From Castanea sativa (taxonomy: Eukaryota; Streptophyta; Magnoliopsida; Fagales; Fagaceae), in assembly GCF_040712315.1 (NCBI RefSeq), contig NC_134013.1, positions 81,474,001 through 81,538,000 of the forward strand: a DNA stretch of 64,000 nucleotides, read 5' to 3'. The notes below the pieces were generated by a model, which was not told where the DNA came from, did no database searches, and saw nothing but the letters and a program-made list of their open reading frames with translations. Position numbers and translations under genes: made by a program. This document shows positions 56,379 to 64,000 of this stretch, in pieces (position 1 is the first letter of the stretch; every line of letters starts with the position of its first letter).

Positions 56379-59017
56379 CTAAAAGGGGTTCCTCAAAGTC
56401 AAAAAATAATAATAATAATAAAAGGGGTCCTCCAAATCAATTTTCCAACTTATTTTCTTTGAGGACTTGACTTTATTCACATTCCTCGCCTCATTAGTTT
56501 GGATATTTGCATTTTCATTGATTTTAGCATGATCTTTGGCCTTACTCCATAGCACGGCATTTAAACCAATAGCAATAATAATCACAACGACACCTATTAA
56601 TCTGAAGAGAAAGAAATTAAAAAAAAAAACGAAAAAAGAAAAAAGAAGAAGCCATATTGGACCTTATTAGATATCAAAAGTTAACATATCAAACCATTAA
56701 TAATTTTCCTAAAAAACACGTTGTATTACCCAAGAAGATGAATGAAAAATCCAAGTTTGTCATAATAAAATTTTTAATAAAAAATGGTTTTGTTACCGTC
56801 CCATCTCAATCAAATCAGATGGAAGATAAGGATTTTTCTGTTAAATAAAAATTAATTTTAATTAAAATCACATTCCAAGTTTTGCAAAGTTGAGACTTCA
56901 TGTGTTACCTTCCGGTATAGATCTCCTCATGAAGAAACACAGCAGCCAATATGGTCACAATAACTGTACACAGAGGATTAAACATTGCAGGAAAGATTGG
57001 ACTCCGTTGTGATACACATGCACCATATGCTTGAACGCAGAGTGTAAGCCCAGATCCTATACATCCCCGCTCATAATATTTTCCAGTTTCAACTATATTG
57101 ATATATCATGTCAATGTTTAATTCAATTACCATATTAAATGAGCAATTAAAATGAACATTTTATTGAAACCAACTACGTACTTAATTAAAGAAGTTCTTA
57201 GCTAGCACCAAAAAAAAAACTGCTTACCTTAGGTAAATAACATGCAACTTCAAGAGTTGAATGTATATTCCATGCATTTGGGTCTTTTTCAATGAAAAAT
57301 TGCAAGTATAGCTGATTGTACAGTAGCCGAGAAGCACATCCAAGCTGATACAGATAGGTGGTCAGGATAGCTTGTTGAAGCTGGAACCTGGTTTAAAATA
57401 TAGCTTTAGTGATCCAATAGTTATCTGATTGTTTAAAAGATAACTTTAGAGCTATAGATACCTCTAAAATCAGCCACAATGCCCAGCAGCAACAACTTCC
57501 AAAGATTAATGGACAACCCAGCAATCAGTTTTCTGGTTGGATTAATTCAGAATTTAGCAACTTTGGTCCCATAAGCAATGCCATGCACACTGCTCCAATG
57601 GCACACAAGATTGTCCCTAATATCTTGGCAATAGTTCTCATGCTTCCAAAATTCAACTTCTCCATACTAATCATCAAATACAGAATATAAACAAGTAAAA
57701 ACTTTGGAAATAAATAGGGTTAATTTTAGATGCATGTTAATCATAAATAATAACCTCATTTTAGTCCAAGTGATATACCTCCCCATGCACAAAATTCTTG
57801 GAGGTAAGGAGAAGAGGCTAGGGATAGGAATTCAAGTTGCCATATATTCAATAGATATTCTACTAACCATTCTCACAAATAAATAAATAAATAATAGTAA
57901 TTTACAAAGATTGCAATCAATACTCTAATATAAGATTAATTTGTTAGCTTCATCCCGCTGTCCAATTTAGTCTGAAAATAAAATAAATCATAATAGATAA
58001 GTGGTGGTGAATTCCTTGAATTTCACTATTATATCAAAATTACAACTAACCTATCTTAGTCAAACAAGGATGTTAATTGCAAATTTTCAAATTTTATGGA
58101 AATTATAAATGGCCCTATTATTTAGAGTGAATAAGTATAACTACAACTAACACCCCCCCCCCCCCCCGGGGGCGGAAAAAAAAAAATTTCTTCCTAGCTT
58201 CTAGTGGATTACATTTATGATTGCAAGAGATTATTTCATATGCAAAATATACTCCCATCTGTTAAGCTATCCTAGGGGTAAGAAAAATGATTAATTAGTA
58301 AGGGTAAGAAATCAGAAGTTCAATTCAGCTAACTGTATGAGATATAGATAGATATCAAAATTTGAAACCTAAACCACCAAGAATTAGCATTAGGACCTTG
58401 GAAAATTTATTGGAGATGAATTTATTCTATTCGTTGCTTAATTTGTTAATTGTCAAAAGTTTACTAGCATGGCATGTGGAAAGCTACTCCGATCCACATC
58501 ATTTGTATCTACGTATTAGAATCCAGTATTAAGAAACCGGTTTCTATCATATTTTTCACTCATTTTAATTTTGTCCATGCCCCAAAGCATGCAAACAATA
58601 TCTATAATAAAAGAGTACTGAATTCATTTCCATGTACTATGCAACCCTAGACTAACTAATTAAAGAACATAATTGAGTTCATAAATTTACTCAAAAATAG
58701 ATGCAAGTACAAAGGTGATTGCGGGGACAAGATTCATCATTGCAGTTCCAATTGATGATGAAGCTAATAGGCCCTCAAAAAAAAAAAAAAGGTTCTGAGT
58801 CAATGTTACACTGTAGTAGGGGGAAAAAAAGAAAAAGAAGAAGAAAAAATCTTAGTAGGTCTCATCAGTCACCAATAAACAATTAAAGTAATTTAGCAAA
58901 AAAAGATTAAAAAAAAAATTAAAGTAACAAATTCAGATAGAAATCTACCCTATAAGAGCATTCAAAAATATCAAAGAAAAGCTCCTTAACTTCAAAGAAC
59001 AGTTATTGGATTCTCTC
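56379..59017 (-). pseudogene. WAT1-related (EamA/UMAMIT) transporter gene, disrupted
   Basis: Plant drug/metabolite-superfamily membrane protein; relatives export amino acids or auxin. Exons on the minus strand, with GT..AG junctions: 59,017-58,949 (LKLRSFSLIFLNALIG), 58,810-58,691 (VTLTQNL ... GTAMMNLVPAITFVLASIF), 57,666-57,462 (MEKLNFGSMRTIAKILGT ... WALWLILE), 57,387-57,228 (VPASTSYPDHLSVSAWMCF), 57,069-56,909 (GSGLTLCVQAYG ... FNPLCTVIVTILAAVFLHEE), 56,601-56,379 (LIGVVVIIIAIGLNAVLWSK, stop). The first exon is missing: an LTR element begins 53 bp upstream of the first exon found. Defects are a TGA at the usual tryptophan of PENWLLGC, a one-base frameshift after AILA in the fourth exon, and 14 Ts coding FFFF beside NL. 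The C-terminus ends in an unusual YYYYY tract from an (AAT)n repeat. Either a pseudogene or a recently damaged gene. Confidence 0.85.
58152..58193. repeat. C15-G5 homopolymer junction
   Basis: ca then 15 Cs, 5 Gs, cgg and 11 As inside a WAT1 intron. Very unusual base composition for this region; it may be a sequencing or assembly artefact. Confidence 0.8.
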
Positions 59018-59069
59018 CTAGCAACCAAAAAACCATGTTATATGTTCCATTCGTGGGTGCATGAGAAGT

Positions 59070-59168
59070 TGTTAGGAACCTAGAGGTTCCTAACGGGGAT
59101 GGGTATGAATTGTAGAGGGATTAATGGGAATTATAAGGAAATTGACTTGAATTCGAGATAGTCACCCT

Positions 59169-59264
<96 letters not shown>

Positions 59265-59525
59265 GCACTAACGCACTAAGAAATTGGTTTATTCTTCAAT
59301 TGGTATTATCTAATGTTAAATTATAATCATGTATCTATAAAATACTAACTCTAATGTCATTGGCCCACATGGCTCAAGATAATTGACTAGTTAATTCAAC
59401 ATGTGTTCAATGAATTAAGTCATGTGTTAAATGAGTTACATGTGCTTAAATCCTAACTAACTCATCACAATCTCAACCAACTACCTAACTAAAGAGATTA
59501 CAACAATTATTTCATATTCTTAACA
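59070..59525 (-). repeat. 3' LTR of a minus-strand LTR element
   Basis: On the minus strand it starts TGTTAAGAATATG after the polypurine tract caaggggagataaa (59,526-59,539) and ends ggttcctaaca. Termini are TGTTA/TAACA. About 90 bp of uninterrupted (GA)n (59,173-59,261) lie inside it. Located in what should be intron 1 of the WAT1-related gene. Confidence 0.8.
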
Positions 59526-60368
59526 TTTATCTCCCCTTGAAAACACTTTACCCACAAGGTGGTGTTGTAAAATGACACCTTCATTAAAGGAGATCTTCCA
59601 ATGGACCAATATCTTAGTGACATTTTGATCACCATATTCATGCATTTCTCTTGGACAAACGGTCCAGTGCACATGAAGGTTTCTTCTTCGTAAATCTTTA
59701 AACTTTGCTCGAATTCTTGAGCCTTCAATGGTTCTTTAATCTTCAAGGTCTCATTGGTTCTTTGAATCTTGGAATGTTCTTGTATCCTCAAGAACTCATT
59801 TGATTCTAGAACCATTAAAATTTTTGGTGCTTGCATCTTAGATCACTGACACTTAGATTGCCAATTCTTGAATCATAGACTCTTAAATGGAAGCCTCCAT
59901 TGGTGCATCAAGAATTGGTTCTTGGAAGATCGTCATCACCTTCTTCGTTGGTTCTTTGGACTGAACTTCAAGGGTAGTGTGTACATGGATATCATCATCC
60001 ACTTTGACACAAAAATCAACGTTCTGGCTTTCAACAACAGCAGTAGATTCTTGGAACTTAAATTGTTCTTTGAGTTTCATTGAATTAAAATATTGTAACT
60101 CCTCTTCCGTCATATTCTTAAGATCCTCTTGCAATCTTTGAAGATTGTAACTCCTCTTCCGTGATCCTCTTGCTATCTCTTGAATTAAGAGATTGTAACT
60201 CCTTTTCCGTCATATTTTCATGGTCTTTTTAGATTCAGCCAAGGCCTTGACCATCTTTGAAATATCCTTGACATCCTCTAAGACTTTGTTCAACATTTGC
60301 TGTATTTCTTTCAAAAGTTTTCTTTGGTCACAATTGCACGTCTTAAGATCGATGAATTCAATACCAAA
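59526..60368 (-). pseudogene. Short retroelement interior with unknown ORF fragments
   Basis: Between the polypurine tract and a primer-binding-like site (tttggtattgaattc, 60,354-60,368 on the minus strand, resembling TTGGTATCAGAGC). Frames read IEFIDLKTCNCDQRKLLKEI then LEDVKDISKMVKALAES; later KEQFKFQESTAVVESQNVDF and SLKIYEEETFMC. They are charged, partly coiled-coil-like and not assignable to gag or pol. With only about 840 bp inside, the element is non-autonomous or deleted. Confidence 0.55.
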
Positions 60369-60508
60369 TGCTAGGAACCTAGCATGGGGATGGGTATTCA
60401 TTGTAAGGGGATTGATGGGTATTGTAGGGAAATTGACTTAATTCGAGGTAGTCACTCTCTATAGAAAAAGAAAGAAATTAAGAGAGAGAGAGAGAGAGAT
60501 GCACTAAT
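60369..60508 (-). repeat. Truncated LTR (last part only)
   Basis: Matches 59,070-59,275 (ggaacct, ggggatgggtat, gaaattgactt-aattcgag, tagtcac-ctctatag, (GA)n, atgcacta). Its upstream end is replaced by gypsy integrase sequence at about 60,510. Confidence 0.75.
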
Positions 60509-60509
60509 T

Positions 60510-63500
60510 GATAAAAGGAACCTAGACTACCACAAATATCATTTCATAACCGAGAGACTTAGGTAAGCCCTTAATAAAGTCCATCTGATATCAAGCCAAG
60601 GTCTGTCAGGAATAAGAAGGGGTTGTAATAGACCAGTAGACTAAGAAGTGCTCACCTTGACCCTTTGGCAAACCTCACAACATTGGACATGGGATTTAAC
60701 ATCCTTAACCATACATTTCCAAAAGAAGTTCTGTCTAACCCTATGAAAAGTCTTCAAGTAACCAGAGTGACCGCCAAAAGGAGAATTGTGAACATGCTGC
60801 AACACTAAAGGCTTCAATGGTGAACTATGACTAAGGAAGACACGACCCTTATAAAAAAGAACCCCATTATGAAGAGTGAAACCAATAGGGGCAAAACCTT
60901 CAATAGCCAAAGCATCAAACAATTGTTGATACTCATGATCATAAGCATAAATAGCCTTCAGAATGTCCAGCCAAGAAGAACAAGGAAAGGAAATTGGGAA
61001 AAAAAGAGCCAGAATAAGAGTCCTTCAACCTTCTTGAAAGGGCATCAACAATCCTATTCTCCCTCCCATGCTTATATTGCACCAAAAATGAATTACCCAA
61101 CAACTTAGTGATCCACTTCTGTTGAGTAGGAGTACCAATCCGCTGCTCAAGTAAATACTTAAAACTTTGGTCATTAGTCTTGATGACGAAAGGTTTTCCA
61201 ACCAAATAAGGCCTCCACTTCTTAATTGCTTTCACTAAAGCCAAAAATTCCTTTTCATAAGTAGATAAGTGTAAACTTCTACCCTTCAGAACTTCACTAT
61301 GATAAGCCAAAGGTCTATTATCTTGCATCAAAACAACACCCAACACCATACCATACCTGAAGCATCACATTTAATCACAAAGGGTTTAGTAAAATTAGGT
61401 AGTGCTAGTACAAGAGGGGTGGATACAGCCACCTTAAGAGCAGTAAAGTCAAATCAGCTTGTGGAGACCATTGGAAGGCATATTTTTAAAGTAATGCAAT
61501 TAAGGGAGCTGCAATAAGTCCATAATCCTTAATGAATTTCCTATAGTACCCAGTTAAACCCAAGAAACCCCTCAAGGCCTTCACTGATGTAGGAATGGGC
61601 CAATTTTGCATGGCATCAGTCTTTTTGGGATCATTTCTAACCCCTTGACTTGAAGTTAAATGCCCAAAATACTCCACCTCTTCACAACCAAACACACACT
61701 TGCTTTGCTTAGCATACAATTGATTATCAAGCAACACAGTCAAAACCATCCTCAAATAAGAAACATGCTCCTCAACAGAACCACAATACACCAAAATATC
61801 ATCAAAGAATATTAATACAAATTTCCTCATATATGGTTTGAACACTTCATTCATTAATGATTGAAAGGGGGATGGTGCATTAGTTAGGCCAAATGGCATA
61901 ACTAGAAATTCATAATAGCCTTCATGTGTTCTAAAAGCAGTCTTATGAATGTCCCCCTCCTTCATTCTGATCTGATGGTAACCAGATCTAAGGTGCAGCT
62001 TAGAAAAAATCACAGCACCACTCAATTCATCAAGTAGCTCATCTACAACAAGGATAGGCTACTTATCCTTAACTATAGCCTTATTCAAGGACCTATAATC
62101 AATACACATTCTCCAACTTCCATCAGCCTTCCTTACTAACAACACAGGTAATGAAAAATGACTATGACTGCCACTTACCAATACATATGTTTGGTACCCT
62201 CCTTCAAGACTATTTGGTGCTCATGTCCTTAGAAAGGAGGCAATGCAGTAGGCACTTCAAAAACGTTGTTGAATTCTTGTAGCAATTCAGTAATGGCCCC
62301 ATGTTGATGCACTGATGTTGAGGGAGTAAGGCAGGATATGATTTGCAGCAGTAGTCCTTTCTTGATGACTGGTTTAAAGAATTGGTCAGCCTCTTAAAGA
62401 GTGAGGCTAGATAGTTGCAATCCTGTAAACAGAATTCCCTTCCCCCTAAGACTAAACTCCATGGCCAATTTCTTGAAATCCCACTTAATTGGTCCAAGAG
62501 TACATAACCACTGAGTACCAAGAACCATATCACAATCACCCAAAGATAAAACATTCAAATCAACCTGCAAATCTTGACCCTGAATTCTAAGATTAACCTC
62601 ATGGCAAGTACCTTGGGTTCTAAGCACTTCTTCATTAGCCACCTTAACAGTGAAACTTTCTTGAGTTGACAATGGCAATTTCAAGGATGACCATGAAGAA
62701 ATATCCAAGAAATTATGAGTACTACCACTGTCAATCAAGATAAGCACATCTTGATGATTAATTCTACTCCATACTCTCATTGTAACTAGAGAAGGACTTC
62801 CAAGTAAGGCATACAGAGTGATTTTTGCACACCCTGCCATCTGCTACTACAAATTTGTTGAAGCATCATTCACCACTGCCTCTTTTTCCTCAAGCACCTC
62901 TTGCTCACTTCCCTAACTGTCCTGCTAGAACCCTTCAATAAGGAAGATCTTTGGAGTCTTGCATTGATGTCCCATATGCCATTTATCCTCACAATAGAAG
63001 CATAACCCCTTCTTCTTTCAATCCTCAACCTGCATAGCAGTAAGCTTCTACACAGGAAGTCTGGCAGTCTTCAAGTCATTCTTGATTTGGTGGGGGACCC
63101 AGAATTGAAGGCTTGGACAATTCACCCCATGGTTGGTTATTCTTCTTGCAAGCAAGAAGATATTCTTCTTGTATTTTGGCTAGACCAAAAGCTGAGTTCA
63201 GATTTTGGGGATTCAGCATTCTAATTGGCAATCTAATTTCACCCCTCAATCCACTCAAGAAACAACTAAGTTTGTGCTTCTCAAATAGTTTCTTAATTCG
63301 ATTGGACAGAGCCTCAAACTGTCCCTTGTAAGCAAATACAGACCCCACTTGCTTCAATTTTGTTAGAGTTTCCATAGGATCATCATAGGAAACAGAACCA
63401 AACCTCACATGCAATGCTATAACAAAAGCCTCCCAACTAGTAAAAAGTCCAGCCTCCTCTGCATCTTGAAATCAAATCAAGGCCTCATCTTCCATATGAT

Positions 63501-64000
63501 ATGAGGCTAATAATATCTTCTGGTTAACTGGGGTATTGTACAAATGGAAAAATTGGTTGGCCTTGTACACCCAACCTAATGGATTCTCACCCTTAAACCT
63601 CAAGAACTCCAATCTCACAGCCTTAGGAATCGCAGCCAAAGAAAAATCTTGTTGATTGGTCACCATTGGAGATGAAGTTCTTGGAATGGATGATGGAGAT
63701 CTTTGTTGCCAACCATTACCAGCTTTTGTCATACCCTGCATTGTCTCTGATAGGGCCTGTAATATACTTGTGACTGAGTCTATGCTTCTCAGATATTTCC
63801 TTAATTCGATTGGACAAAGCCTCAAACTATCCATTGTAAGCAAATACAGACCCCACTTGCTTCAATTTTGTTAGAGTTTCCATAGGATCATCATAGGAAG
63901 AAGAACCAAACCTCACATGCAATGCTCTAACAAAAGCCTCCCAACTAGTAAAAAGTCCAACCTACTCTGCATCTTGAAACCAAATCAAGGCCTCATCTTC
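60510..64000 (-). pseudogene. Ty3/gypsy gag-pol, decayed and truncated
   Basis: Read on the minus strand. Gag core 63,843-63,076 (AIPKAVRLEFLRFKGENPLGW, YKGQFEALSNRI); decayed zinc knuckle near 63,000; protease 62,840-62,394 (VLILIDSGSTHNFLD, catalytic D-S-G); RT 62,025-61,486 ([40 protein letters not shown], then [12 protein letters not shown]); RNase H 61,349-61,020 (RPLAYHSEVLKGR, STYEKEFLALV); integrase zinc finger 60,922-60,641 (HNSPFGGHSGYLKT, CCEVCQRVK). A start of the integrase core (WLDI, DFIKGLPKS-like) is cut at 60,510. Many stops and frame changes, e.g. 62,040-62,393. Order PR-RT-RH-IN identifies gypsy. The 5' end is beyond the window. Confidence 0.93.
63275..64000 (-). repeat. 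508-bp spaced duplication within the gag gene
   Basis: 63,275-63,492 is repeated at 63,783-64,000 and runs off the window (tgcttctc, ttaattcgattggaca, gtaagcaaatacagacccc, gcctcatcttc). The gag frame therefore restarts, showing a tandem duplication of part of the gene. Confidence 0.9.

Noticed and set aside
1..64000. Possible tRNA, rRNA or microRNA genes
   Set aside because: No cloverleaf or rRNA segment was recognised by eye; the only tRNA-like boxes belong to the SINE at 28,802-28,986. A tRNA/ncRNA search program would be decisive.

Overview
The window is nuclear DNA of a flowering plant, almost certainly a eudicot. The evidence is AT-rich intergenic sequence, intron-containing genes with GT..AG junctions, plant Ty1/copia and Ty3/gypsy elements, hAT and CACTA elements, many MITEs, and long (TA)n and (GA)n arrays. 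The MITE and LTR types recall woody eudicots such as the oak/chestnut order, but that is memory-based and weak. No bacterial or phage system is present.

Layout. 1-2,360: decayed 3' half of a Ty1/copia element and its 192-bp 3' LTR. 2,620-17,299: copy A of a large segmental duplication, carrying its own LTR and DNA-element insertions. 17,300-28,492: an 11.2-kb nested block that splits copy A. It holds an LTR element coding a plant-transposon-type protein, a CACTA end, and a dead hAT transposase gene whose 3' part is tandemly duplicated. 28,500-29,440: the tail of copy A, a tRNA-type SINE and a partial third copy (C). 29,627-30,931: the only clearly intact gene, a single-exon CBL-interacting protein kinase of the CIPK6 type, with a 125-bp tandem repeat upstream. 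31,600-35,900: MITEs and tandem repeats. 34,330-35,560 is a further partial copy (D). 36,060-55,745: copy B of the duplication, interrupted by a decayed gypsy element, two non-autonomous hAT elements and several MITEs. 56,379-59,017: a WAT1-related (EamA/UMAMIT) transporter gene on the minus strand with good splice sites but a stop codon and a frameshift. 59,070-64,000: minus-strand LTR elements, including a broken gypsy gag-pol, lying in what would be the first intron of the WAT1 gene.

The main result is the A/B duplication. Several insertions in one copy can be read against an empty site in the other, giving exact target-site duplications for hAT elements, MITEs and tiny poly(A)-tailed retroposed fragments. 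Genes here do not form a pathway: CIPK6 is an isolated gene in a repeat-dominated region and the WAT1-related locus looks dead. I found no convincing undescribed system. The least ordinary features are the recurrent 16-53-bp poly(A)-tailed micro-insertions and the duplicated ACGT-element unit upstream of CIPK6. Most boundaries were read by eye and are accurate to a few bases only where a target-site duplication is quoted.
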